A DNA stretch of 64,000 bases from an uncultured Gemmatimonadota bacterium (GTDB lineage Bacteria > Gemmatimonadota > Gemmatimonadetes > Gemmatimonadales > Gemmatimonadaceae). The stretch lies in assembly GCA_903910555.1 (NCBI GenBank), contig CAIVZZ010000025.1, positions 1 to 64,000 of the forward strand, written 5' to 3'. Shown in pieces: positions 38,712 to 47,231 of this stretch. The notes beneath the pieces were generated by a model that searched no databases, was not told the DNA's origin, and worked only from the letters and a program-made list of their open reading frames with translations. The translations under genes were made by a program, and so were the position numbers. Position 1 is the first letter of the stretch. Every line of letters starts with the position of its first letter.

Positions 38712-38719
38712 AAAATCAG

Positions 38720-40738
38720 TTACGGCGCCGTCCCTAAATCAAATCCAACGTCATCGAGCAGAATCGTCCCAGCCGGCCCGCGATCGAATCTGAATCGGAT
38801 CGCGCGAACAGACGCCGGATCGAACCCAGGCAGCGCTTTGGCGAACGCCGCAAACGGAATCGTGTAGTGCGAAAGAATGTCATCGTGATCTTTCGCCGGC
38901 GGATTCAGGCGTTTCTCGAAATAGTCGTACTTCCAGATGCGCGATGTGAGCGGCGGACGGATCGGCGCGATATCAGACAGCGGCAGCGATGCAACCCGCC
39001 CGTCGGCCAGCACCAACTGGATCGTGAGATCGAGCGGAAGTGAATCGGCCTGAGCCTGAGCCTTCTTTGCCGAGTCGCTGAGTGCGGGCGGCTTGGGCGG
39101 GGTCGGCGCCTTCTTCTTGGCCGTTGTGTCCTCGTGCTCCGGCGGCGTCGCCGTATCGGCGGCCGCGAGCGGCCTGGGCTTCGCGCCACCGTAGTTCGCG
39201 AGATCGAACACGAGCGCCGAACCCGCCGAGAGATTCCACGATTTCGCGAGCGTGTCCGGCAGTGAGATCGTATAGCTCGCGCGCGCCGTATCTGTTGGCG
39301 TGCGTCCGGCGGTCCAGCCGAGCATCGCGACATTGTTGTCGAACGACGCCATCCCGCGGCTGCGCATTTTCACGGCGACTTCCTTCCACGTCGCGAGGCG
39401 CGCGCCGGAGATCTTCACGCCGTGCGCAGATCCGCTCGTGACGTCGATATCCTCTTCGTAATCGGCGAGGATGCGCTCGGACGGCGCTTCGTAGCGCGAG
39501 AGATAGACCGTCTTCGGCAGCCACGTTCCCACCGCGCGATGATCCTTGAACATCGGCAAATATTCTTTTTTATCGCGGATCGTGAGATCGAGGAATCCGG
39601 TAATGAAAACCTTCGCGATCTGCCGCTGCTCTTCGCCTTTCAACAGGAGATCCTTCGCCAGCAGCCAGCCCGAATCACCGACGTCGTTGTTGCCCCACAC
39701 CGTGTTGAACTGCCCGTGATTCGCACGATAGATGTAGAGCGCGGCTTTCACGAACGGAGAACCCTCCGTGAACTTCACGCGCTCGTACGCGCGCATCCCC
39801 ATCATCGTCTGCACATCGCCGTCGTGCGCGCCGTGCAGCACGAAATAATTCACATTTGAAATCGGGTTCAGCCGGTCCGTCGGCATGTACTGGCCATCCA
39901 CCGGCGCGATCGCAATCAGCGTCCGGATATTGAACCCAAAGTTCATCGTGACGCGCGCATCGTCGGGATAGCGCGACAGCCGGTTGAACGACGCCGCCAT
40001 CGTGATCGCTTCACCGCCCCGCGAATGGCCCATGAGCGCGATGCGAGACATGTCGACTTTGCCAAAGAACGGATTGCCGCTCTCGGTATTCCACTGCTTC
40101 CACGCCGTGAGATGCTCCAGCAGCAACCACCCGCGCAGATCGTTCTCATTGCGAATGTTGCCATTGATAAAGTTCTCATCGACCGACGCGAGGATATAAC
40201 CGCGGCTCGCGAGGTGCTCACCGAGATAGGCATAGCCCGGGTCGGAGAACTTCTTCATGTCGTGATTGCCGTGCACGATCAGCACGAGTGGGAACGGCCC
40301 CGGTCCCTCGGGATACCAGACGCGCGCATTGATCGGGAGGCGCTTCAGATCGAAGCCCCAGTACTTCCAGCGATCGGCGAGCAGCTTTTTATCGCCGCCG
40401 CGCAGAAACGCGGTGCCGTTCACCGGGCGCGTTTTGATCGTGACGGAATCGCGGTACTCGGCGCGGTTTTTATCGTTGCCGCTGCCGTAGTAGAGGAACT
40501 TTACGTTGTAAGGGCCGCGCTCGGCGGTGCTGGGGCCGGCGATGGAGCTGTGAGTTAGCTGCGTATCTGAGTCATCGTGCACCAGCAATGATGGTGGGCG
40601 GCACGAAGCCACGAGAGCGAAGAGAACTACGGGGACGAGCGAAGCATGAGGGGCGAACTGGCGAAGAGCGATGAACGAGGAGCGAAGAGAAAGTCTCTTT
40701 GCCCCGCGCGCATCGCTCTTCGCCAAGTCGCCCCTCAT
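38720..40738 (-). CDS. Large alpha/beta-hydrolase-fold lipoprotein or secreted protein
   Basis: A 672-residue protein. Residues 31-46 look like a lipoprotein signal, hydrophobic SLVPVVLFALVAS followed by Cys46. A central alpha/beta hydrolase domain (about 130-400) has LVLIVHGNHD as the oxyanion region and the nucleophile elbow GHSRGG with Ser239; a likely catalytic His is in RANHGQF. The C-terminal third (about 440-672) has a beta-rich character with an inserted low-complexity Thr/Lys/Pro stretch (around 565-585). It resembles PAF-acetylhydrolase or dienelactone-hydrolase-like enzymes; the substrate is unknown. The first about 35 codons lie inside a repeat hairpin, so the start is uncertain. 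Confidence 0.8.
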   Translation of the reverse strand: MRGDLAKSDARGAKRLSLRSSFIALRQFAPHASLVPVVLFALVASCRPPSLLVHDDSDTQLTHSSIAGPSTAERGPYNVKFLYYGSGNDKNRAEYRDSVTIKTRPVNGTAFLRGGDKKLLADRWKYWGFDLKRLPINARVWYPEGPGPFPLVLIVHGNHDMKKFSDPGYAYLGEHLASRGYILASVDENFINGNIRNENDLRGWLLLEHLTAWKQWNTESGNPFFGKVDMSRIALMGHSRGGEAITMAASFNRLSRYPDDARVTMNFGFNIRTLIAIAPVDGQYMPTDRLNPISNVNYFVLHGAHDGDVQTMMGMRAYERVKFTEGSPFVKAALYIYRANHGQFNTVWGNNDVGDSGWLLAKDLLLKGEEQRQIAKVFITGFLDLTIRDKKEYLPMFKDHRAVGTWLPKTVYLSRYEAPSERILADYEEDIDVTSGSAHGVKISGARLATWKEVAVKMRSRGMASFDNNVAMLGWTAGRTPTDTARASYTISLPDTLAKSWNLSAGSALVFDLANYGGAKPRPLAAADTATPPEHEDTTAKKKAPTPPKPPALSDSAKKAQAQADSLPLDLTIQLVLADGRVASLPLSDIAPIRPPLTSRIWKYDYFEKRLNPPAKDHDDILSHYTIPFAAFAKALPGFDPASVRAIRFRFDRGPAGTILLDDVGFDLGTAP

Positions 40739-40749
40739 GCTTCGCCCGT
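40635..40749. repeat. GCGAAGCATGAGGGGCGA-type palindromic repeat, copy 1
   Basis: Arms 40635-40673 and 40711-40749 are inverted copies matching at 36 of 39 positions, with a 37-base centre that itself holds a small hairpin. It begins 13 bases after the rpsA stop and covers the N-terminal codons of the hydrolase gene. The 26-base word starting GCGAAGCATGAGGGGCGACT is identical in the repeat at 54.2 kb. Confidence 0.9.
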
Positions 40750-40761
40750 ACCTAGTGGTTA

Positions 40762-42597
40762 TCAGCCTTCGGTGGATTCTGCCTCGTCCAAGGCCGCAGC
40801 GATCACCTCAGGCGGAACATCAGCCGCAGTCGTCTCACCATCTTCCGTGAACACCTTCGACGGTGTCTCCGGACGCGGCGGCTGCTCCTCAGGAATGCCC
40901 GTCACCGCGAGCACGATACGGCGATGGATAGGATCAACCTCGAGCACGCGCACGTCGAGATTCATCGTCTCCCACGCCACATCGGCCGGGCTCTGGATCG
41001 GCTTGCCGCTCACGTTGAGCTGCGAGATCGGAACGAAGCCTTCGATATCATTGCCGAAATCCACCACGACGCCCTTGTCCATCAGGCGAACAACTTTCCC
41101 CCGCAACTCAGTTCCGACCGGATAATTTTCGCCGATCTTGAGCCACGGATCTTCCTCGGCCTGCTTCAGTCCGAGTGAAATGCGCTTGTTGTCGCTGTCG
41201 ATATTCAGGATCACCACATCGACGTCGTCACCCTTCTTGACGACTTCCGACGGGTGCTGCACACGCTTGGTCCAGCTCATGTCGGAGATGTGAATCAGGC
41301 CGTCGATCCCCGGCTCGATTTCGACAAATGCGCCGAACGAGGTCAGGTTGCGAACCTTGCCGTTGATGCGCGTGCCGACCGGGTACTTGAGCGGCAGCAC
41401 CATCCACGGATCCTGCTCGGTCTGCTTCATGCCGAGCGAGATCTTCTCTTCCGTCGGATCAACCTTCAGCACCACCGCCTCGATCGCCTCGCCGATGCTG
41501 ACAAGCTTCGACGGGTGACGGACGTTGCGCGTCCAGCTCATCTCGCTGATGTGCACGAGCCCTTCGATGCCCGGCTCGAGCTCGATGAATGCGCCGTAGT
41601 TGGTGATCGAGACGACCTTACCCGAGACGCGCGTGCCGACCGGGTACTTCGCCGCGACGTCCTTCCACGGATAGCTCTGGAGTTGCTTGAGGCCGAGCGA
41701 AATGCGCTCGCGCTCCCAATCGATGTCGAGAACCTTCACTTCCAGCTCGGCACCGATCGCGACCATCTCGCTCGGGTGCTGAATGCGGCCCCACGACATG
41801 TCGGTGATATGGAGCAGGCCGTCGACACCGCCGAGATCGATGAATGCACCGAAGTCGGTGATGTTCTTGACGACGCCCTTACGAACCTGATCCTTCTCGA
41901 GCTCCTTCATCAACTTCTCACGCTTGCCGGCGCGCTCGGTCTCGAGGATCACGCGGCGCGACACAACGATGTTGCGGCGACGCTTGTTGAGCTTGATGAT
42001 TTTGAATTCGTACTTCTGGCCGAGCAGTTCGTCGATGTTCGGAACGCGACGGAGCGCGATCTGCGAACCCGGCAGGAATGCGTCGACGCCCATGAGGTCG
42101 ACGACCACTCCGCCCTTGATCTTCTTGACGAGCGTGCCTTCGACCGGCTGGTCGGACTCGTACGCGACGCGGATGCGTTCCCACACGCGCATGAAGTCGG
42201 CTTTCTTCTTCGAAAGAACGACCGAGCCTTCCTGGTCTTCGAGGTGCTCGAGGAGCACTTCGACTTCGTCACCCCGCTTCAGGTCCGGAAGATCTTTGAA
42301 CTCTTCGAGCGGGATCGTGCCTTCGGACTTGAAGCCGATGTCGAGCACGACGAGGTTGTCGCGGATCTCGAGCACCTTCGACTTCACAATCTCGCCTTCT
42401 TCGATCGAGGCGAGAGTGCCGTTGTACATATCCATCATTTGCTCGTACTCGTCGGACGTGTACTCGTCCTCCTCGTAGAGCTCGGGGCGTCTATTGGAAA
42501 GCGGGCGCAGCTGCGCCTTCTGCAGGTCGCGCTTCTCGCGCTGCGAGAGCGGCGAAATGCCGTTGAGATCGGGGACTTCGAGTGTGTCGGGGGTCAT
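40762..42597 (-). CDS. rpsA: 30S ribosomal protein S1
   Basis: A 611-residue mRNA-binding protein with six S1 domains starting at about residues 67, 152, 240, 324, 411 and 498. The best preserved are the third to fifth, each with a DFGAF/NYGAF/SFGAF and HISDMSW-like pattern. Acidic stretches flank the core (YEEDEYTSDEYEQ near the start, an acidic Ala/Glu tail at the end). I chose the ATG at 42597, preceded by GGAG; a longer frame to 42672 has no similarity. It follows cmk on the same strand (cmk-rpsA order is common) but a hairpin separates them. Confidence 0.96.
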   Translation of the reverse strand: MTPDTLEVPDLNGISPLSQREKRDLQKAQLRPLSNRRPELYEEDEYTSDEYEQMMDMYNGTLASIEEGEIVKSKVLEIRDNLVVLDIGFKSEGTIPLEEFKDLPDLKRGDEVEVLLEHLEDQEGSVVLSKKKADFMRVWERIRVAYESDQPVEGTLVKKIKGGVVVDLMGVDAFLPGSQIALRRVPNIDELLGQKYEFKIIKLNKRRRNIVVSRRVILETERAGKREKLMKELEKDQVRKGVVKNITDFGAFIDLGGVDGLLHITDMSWGRIQHPSEMVAIGAELEVKVLDIDWERERISLGLKQLQSYPWKDVAAKYPVGTRVSGKVVSITNYGAFIELEPGIEGLVHISEMSWTRNVRHPSKLVSIGEAIEAVVLKVDPTEEKISLGMKQTEQDPWMVLPLKYPVGTRINGKVRNLTSFGAFVEIEPGIDGLIHISDMSWTKRVQHPSEVVKKGDDVDVVILNIDSDNKRISLGLKQAEEDPWLKIGENYPVGTELRGKVVRLMDKGVVVDFGNDIEGFVPISQLNVSGKPIQSPADVAWETMNLDVRVLEVDPIHRRIVLAVTGIPEEQPPRPETPSKVFTEDGETTAADVPPEVIAAALDEAESTEG

Positions 42598-42728
42598 TAA
42601 ATGCTGCTCCTGAATCGCGAGTGGGATCGGCTCGACGCGACGGCGAGGATTCGGGTGAAGAAACGAAGGCACCGGCTGAATTGCCGGAGCCCCCCAAATT
42701 AGCCCCTAAAATGCACTTAGTCAATCTT

Positions 42729-42840
42729 CAGTCTAGGATCTTCCAGTCTAGCGTCTGACAACCCGCAGTACGCCGTTCACAGCTCTGAACCGCAAACAGC
42801 GGGTTTTCAGACGTTAGACAAAAGACCTAGACGTCAGACT
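42729..42840. repeat. Large hairpin overlapping the cmk stop codon
   Basis: Left arm 42729-42766 (GTCTAGCGTCTGACAACCCGC at its inner end) pairs with right arm 42799-42840, with about a 32-base loop. The stop codon and last two codons of cmk (42841-42827) fall in the right arm. The word GTCTGACGTC also occurs in the 62.3-kb spacer. Confidence 0.82.
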
Positions 42841-43507
42841 TTACCTGGCGGGCCAAATCGACGATCCGATCAACCTGCTCGTCCTGCGTCAGGTGGGTCG
42901 TGTCAATCACGACGGCGTCATCGGCCTGTCTCGTCTGCTCCGCGTCCTTCACATCGCGCTGGCGCAGCGCGTGGGTCTCCGCGTCGATCTCCGCTTCCAT
43001 CGGCATGCGTCCAAGCCGCTGCAGCAACCGGCGCCGCGCGCGCTCCTCGGCCTTCGCAATCAGGAAGATTTTCAGCTGCGCTTTCGGAAAAACCGCCGTG
43101 CCCATATCACGGCCATCCACGACGATCGGACCGTCTGCCGCGCACTCCCACATCCGGTCATTCACCCACGCGCGAACCGGCTCCATCTTGGCGACCATGC
43201 TCACCAGCGCCGTGATCGCGGGCTCGTGCAGCTCCTCGCTCACCGGCTTGCCGCTCAGCGTGATCTCGAAACTCGTCCCGCTCCGCACGAGCGCGATTCG
43301 TCTCGCTTCGTGCACGATCGATCCGGCGTTCCACGACTCGGGCACGCCCGAACGTCCAGTCCGCGCCAGCGTAGCCGCGCGATACAGCGCGCCGGAGTCC
43401 GCGTGGTGAATCCCGAGTCGCTCTGCCACAAGCTTCGCGGTCGACGACTTCCCTGACGCCGCCGGCCCGTCAATCGCGATGACGAAGTGATGATCAGCGT
43501 GCGACAC
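42827..43507 (-). CDS. cmk: Cytidylate kinase
   Basis: Phosphorylates CMP and dCMP. The 226-residue protein has the P-loop GPAASGKSS close to the N terminus, DSGALYRAATLA, the lid-type VVDGRDMGTAVFPKA and the final block with RDxxD-type RQRDVKDAEQT. I used the GTG at 43507 (MSHADHHFVIAIDG) because it leaves the P-loop 14 residues from the start and overlaps the aroA end by 14 bases; the longer frame to 43585 is unlikely. Confidence 0.93.
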   Translation of the reverse strand: MSHADHHFVIAIDGPAASGKSSTAKLVAERLGIHHADSGALYRAATLARTGRSGVPESWNAGSIVHEARRIALVRSGTSFEITLSGKPVSEELHEPAITALVSMVAKMEPVRAWVNDRMWECAADGPIVVDGRDMGTAVFPKAQLKIFLIAKAEERARRRLLQRLGRMPMEAEIDAETHALRQRDVKDAEQTRQADDAVVIDTTHLTQDEQVDRIVDLARQVKSDV

Positions 43508-44753
43508 GCGCGAGATCGCTCCAGAAGCCGGGGTACGAAACGCTGACACAATCCCGATCATCGATCTCGATCTCATTCCCGTCAACCGCGCCGAGCACGC
43601 CGAACGCCATCGCGATGCGATGGTCGCCGTACGTCGTCACTTTGCCTTTCAGCGGCCGGTCGCTGCCATGAATCACGAATCCATCAGGAAGTTCACTGGC
43701 GTCCGCGCCAATCGCCTTCAGGTTCTGAACCACGGCCGCGATGCGGTCGCTTTCTTTGACGCGCAGTTCGGCGGCTCCCGTGACGCGCGTCTCGCCATGC
43801 GCGCGCGACGCGACGCAGGCGATGATCGGGAGTTCGTCGATGAGCGACGGCACCATCGTCGGATCGATCGTGATGCCGCGCAGCTGTCGCGCGCTCACGA
43901 CAAGACGCGCGACGGGCTCGCCACCGTCGTCGTGGATGTCCTCGTACGCAATCAGCGCCCCCATGTCGGCGAGCATCTCGAATCCGCCGGTACGAGACGA
44001 GTTCACGCACACGTGATCGATCACGAGCGATCCGCCGGTCGACATCGCCGCGAGCGCGACGAAAAACGCCGCAGACGACGGATCGCCTGGGACGTCGGTG
44101 TCTGCCGTGTTGAGCGTGGCATTCGGGAGCAGCGTCACCACGTTGCCGTCTGAGCGAACGTCGACGCCGCGCGCGCGCAGCATCCGCTCGGTGTGATCGC
44201 GCGTCGAGGCGGGCTCGTGCACTTCGACGGGAACATCTGCGACAAGGCCGGCGAGCAGCACCGCGCTCTTCACCTGCGCGCTCGCCGTCTCGCTGAACCA
44301 GGTCGTGCCGGTGAGGAGACCGCCATGGACGGTCATCGGAAGCCCGTCGCCGGTTGCAAATGCGAACTTCGCGCCCATCGCCTCGAGCGGTTTCGCGACG
44401 CGCTTCATTGGACGCTTGCTCAGGCTGGCATCGCCGGTGACGCGCGAATCAAATGGAATCGCCGCGAGGATTCCGGACATCAGCCGCGCGGTGGTGCCGC
44501 TGTTGCCGCAGTCGAGATCGGTCGCGCTCTCGCGCAAACCGCGGAGGCCACCGCCTCGCACGGTGAACTCCGTTGCAACCACGCCGGGAATCGTCGCGCC
44601 AAGCGCGCGGAGAACGCCGGCGGTGGACTTCACATCTTCCGAACAGAGCAGACCGCGCACGCGCGATTCGCCTTTCCCAAGCGCGGCGAACATGAGCGCG
44701 CGATGCGAAATCGATTTGTCACCAGGCACGCGCAGCGAACCGTCAACGCGCAT
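43494..44753 (-). CDS. aroA: 3-phosphoshikimate 1-carboxyvinyltransferase (EPSP synthase)
   Basis: Sixth step of the shikimate pathway. Over 419 residues the standard motifs are GDKSISHRALMFAALG, LDCGNSGTTARLMSGILA, GDPSSAAFFVALAA, and near the end VTTYGDHRIAMAFGVLG. Its ATG overlaps the dapD stop (TGATG) and its end overlaps cmk. Confidence 0.96.
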   Translation of the reverse strand: MRVDGSLRVPGDKSISHRALMFAALGKGESRVRGLLCSEDVKSTAGVLRALGATIPGVVATEFTVRGGGLRGLRESATDLDCGNSGTTARLMSGILAAIPFDSRVTGDASLSKRPMKRVAKPLEAMGAKFAFATGDGLPMTVHGGLLTGTTWFSETASAQVKSAVLLAGLVADVPVEVHEPASTRDHTERMLRARGVDVRSDGNVVTLLPNATLNTADTDVPGDPSSAAFFVALAAMSTGGSLVIDHVCVNSSRTGGFEMLADMGALIAYEDIHDDGGEPVARLVVSARQLRGITIDPTMVPSLIDELPIIACVASRAHGETRVTGAAELRVKESDRIAAVVQNLKAIGADASELPDGFVIHGSDRPLKGKVTTYGDHRIAMAFGVLGAVDGNEIEIDDRDCVSVSYPGFWSDLARVAR

Positions 44754-45616
44754 TATCGAAGCCAGCTTTCGAGAGCAGTCGCGAGATCTGTTTTCTCATC
44801 GCGGTACTTCACGATGACCGGAGTCTGGAGCGAGAGTCCTTCATCCGACGCCCATCCGCTCTTCACCGCGCGCGCACCCGGAACGACAACAGCGCCTGCC
44901 GGAATCTCCAGCGGTGAATCAGCGCCGGCGCGATACACTTTCTCGCGCACCAGATCATACACGGGCGTACCGCGTGTGAGTACGACGCCCGCGGCGAGTA
45001 CAGCCTTCGCGCGAACCACCGTCCCTTCATACACACCGCAGTTCCCGCCGACGATCACATCGTCTTCAATAATCACGGGCGATGCGTTCACCGGCTCAAG
45101 CACTCCGCCGATCTGCGCCGCGGCACTGATATGACAGCGCGCGCCGATCTGCGCGCACGATCCCACCAGCGCGTGCGAATCGATCATCGTCCCTGCGCCG
45201 ATGTACGACCCGACGTTCACGAACATCGGCGGCATGCAGACGACTCCGGGCGCGACATACGCGCCGCGGCGAATCGTCGATCCGCCCGGCACGATGCGCA
45301 CGCCGCGATCCAATCCGAACCGCTGCGGCGGGATCGTGTCTTTATCGACAAACGAAAAACCGTCGCCGCCCGGCGAGAGATCGGCGAGCTTACCGAAACG
45401 AAACGCGACAAGAATCCCGCGCTTCACCCACGGCACCGCGTGCCAGGCGCCGTCTGCGCCGAGAACTCCCGAGCGGACCGTTCCGGCCTCGAGTGCTTCG
45501 AGCAGCTGATTTACGACGCGCGAGGTATCACGGGGCGTCTCCGAACCCGACGGCAGCGCGAAGATTTCGTCGACGCGTGCTTCGAGCGCCGCAACGCCAA
45601 TTCCGGTCACGCTCAT
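44753..45616 (-). CDS. dapD: Tetrahydrodipicolinate N-succinyltransferase
   Basis: Adds succinyl from succinyl-CoA to tetrahydrodipicolinate in the succinylase branch of DAP synthesis. The 287 residues form an N-terminal helical domain and a left-handed beta helix of hexapeptide repeats (about 115-235), with MPPMFVNVGSYIGAGTMIDS and the active-site-type GGNCGVYEGTVV. Overlaps dapA by 4 bases. Confidence 0.94.
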   Translation of the reverse strand: MSVTGIGVAALEARVDEIFALPSGSETPRDTSRVVNQLLEALEAGTVRSGVLGADGAWHAVPWVKRGILVAFRFGKLADLSPGGDGFSFVDKDTIPPQRFGLDRGVRIVPGGSTIRRGAYVAPGVVCMPPMFVNVGSYIGAGTMIDSHALVGSCAQIGARCHISAAAQIGGVLEPVNASPVIIEDDVIVGGNCGVYEGTVVRAKAVLAAGVVLTRGTPVYDLVREKVYRAGADSPLEIPAGAVVVPGARAVKSGWASDEGLSLQTPVIVKYRDEKTDLATALESWLR

Positions 45617-46515
45617 TTCGCGAGCGCTCCGGCTTCCACCAGACTCGCGCGCAGTTTCGCGTCGTGCTTTGAGTCCATCGGCACGAGCGGCAGACGCAGT
45701 TGGTTCTTCACGCGGCCCATCATCGCGAGCGCTGCCTTCACCGGAATCGGGTTCGATTCGCAGAACGCCGTGCCCATCAGAGCGTGCAGCTGCAAATGCA
45801 GCGCACGTGCCGCTTCCATGTTCCCCTCAAGCGCGCGACGGCACAGATCGGCCATCGGGCGCGGCGCAACGTTCGACACAACGGATACGACGCCCTGCCC
45901 GCCCGCCGCAATCACGCCGAGCGTGATCGCGTCGTCGCCGGAAAGGACGCTAAAATCCTTCGGCGCGTGACGGATGATCTCTGAAATCTGCGCAGGATTT
46001 CCAGACGCCTCTTTCACCGCGACGATATTTTTGTGCTCGGCCAACGCCAGCGTCGTTTCGGCTTCGATGTTGCTCGCCGTACGACCGGGCACGTTGTAGA
46101 CCACAATCGGCAACGGTGATGCATCGGCCACCGCGCGGAAATGCGCGAGAATGCCGCGCTGCGGCGGCTTGCTGTACATCGGTGAGACGTGCAACAGATG
46201 TGTCGCACCGGTTGAACCCATCGCCTTCGACGTCTCGATCGCCACGCGCGTGTCGTTCCCGCCCGCGCCCGCAATCACCGGCACTCGGCCGCCCGCGCGC
46301 TCCACGCACAACTTCACCACCGTCAGCCGCTCCTCGAGCGACATCGTCGCCGCTTCGCCCGTGGAGCCCACTGGAACGAGTCCGTGGATTCCCTCGGCAA
46401 TCTGCCACTCAACCAATTTTGCAAACGCGTCGGTATCGATCGCGCCTGTCGTGTCGAACGGTGTGGCGAGCGCCGTGAAGCAGCCTGTGAGCATGGAGTT
46501 TGTCGCCTGTGTCAT
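45613..46515 (-). CDS. dapA: 4-hydroxy-tetrahydrodipicolinate synthase
   Basis: Condenses pyruvate with aspartate semialdehyde. The 300-residue (beta/alpha)8 aldolase has GSTGEAATMSLEER, GAGGNDTRVAIETSKAM, the Tyr of YNVPGRT and the Schiff-base Lys in IVAVKEASGN. I chose the ATG at 46515 since it overlaps the dapB stop as ATGA; an inner Met at 46494 is possible, and the frame running upstream to 46581 is not supported. Confidence 0.96.
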   Translation of the reverse strand: MTQATNSMLTGCFTALATPFDTTGAIDTDAFAKLVEWQIAEGIHGLVPVGSTGEAATMSLEERLTVVKLCVERAGGRVPVIAGAGGNDTRVAIETSKAMGSTGATHLLHVSPMYSKPPQRGILAHFRAVADASPLPIVVYNVPGRTASNIEAETTLALAEHKNIVAVKEASGNPAQISEIIRHAPKDFSVLSGDDAITLGVIAAGGQGVVSVVSNVAPRPMADLCRRALEGNMEAARALHLQLHALMGTAFCESNPIPVKAALAMMGRVKNQLRLPLVPMDSKHDAKLRASLVEAGALAK

Positions 46516-47231
46516 TCGGAAGTTCCAGTAGTACCAAGCATGTGGTCGAACGTGAACACACCCTGTCTGCCGACAATCCAACGCGCTGCGGTCAGCGCAC
46601 CCGTTGCGAACACACGGCGATCGCGCGCGACATGTTCCAGCGCGATCTGCTCGAATGCGCCGTCGAAAATCACCTTGTGCGTGCCTGGGACATTCCCAAC
46701 ACGGACACTCGTGATTGGCACCGGTTTTCCCGCGGCCTTTTCAGCGACATCGGCGAGCGCACGAGCCGTTCCCGACGGCGCGTCGACCTTCTGATTGTGA
46801 TGCGTCTCGATGAGGTGCGCGTCAAAGCCGGCGTTCGCTTCCGCAACCAGGCGCGCCGCATTCGCAACGATCCGCGAGAACAGATGCACACCGATCGAAA
46901 AGTTCGGCGCCCAGAGCAGCGCTCCCTTCCTCGTGCGGATTTCTTCTTCCACTTCCGCGCGCGAGTTATCCCAGCCTGTGGTACCGCACACCACAGGGCA
47001 TCCGGCGGCGAGACAACCGCGCACGTTGGCCGCCGCGAATTGCGGCGTGGTGAATTCGACGGCGACTTCGGCACCATCGAGCAGCGGCTTGGTGATCCCC
47101 TGCGGGAGAACCTGCTGCTCACCGAGGAGCGCGACGACTTCAAAACCGTACTGCGAGGCGAGCGATGCGATCGCCTGCCCCATCTTGCCGTCGCCGATCA
47201 CGGCGAGTCGAAGCGTTTTTGAATTTGTCAT
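46512..47231 (-). CDS. dapB: 4-hydroxy-tetrahydrodipicolinate reductase
   Basis: Second reaction of the DAP branch, reducing the dapA product with NAD(P)H. The 239-residue protein starts with the Rossmann motif VIGDGKMGQAIA (a short variant of GxxGxxG), and has GTTGWD, APNFSIGVHLF and the catalytic ETHHNQKVDAPSGTA segment. Overlaps lysC by 4 bases. Confidence 0.95.
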   Translation of the reverse strand: MTNSKTLRLAVIGDGKMGQAIASLASQYGFEVVALLGEQQVLPQGITKPLLDGAEVAVEFTTPQFAAANVRGCLAAGCPVVCGTTGWDNSRAEVEEEIRTRKGALLWAPNFSIGVHLFSRIVANAARLVAEANAGFDAHLIETHHNQKVDAPSGTARALADVAEKAAGKPVPITSVRVGNVPGTHKVIFDGAFEQIALEHVARDRRVFATGALTAARWIVGRQGVFTFDHMLGTTGTSE

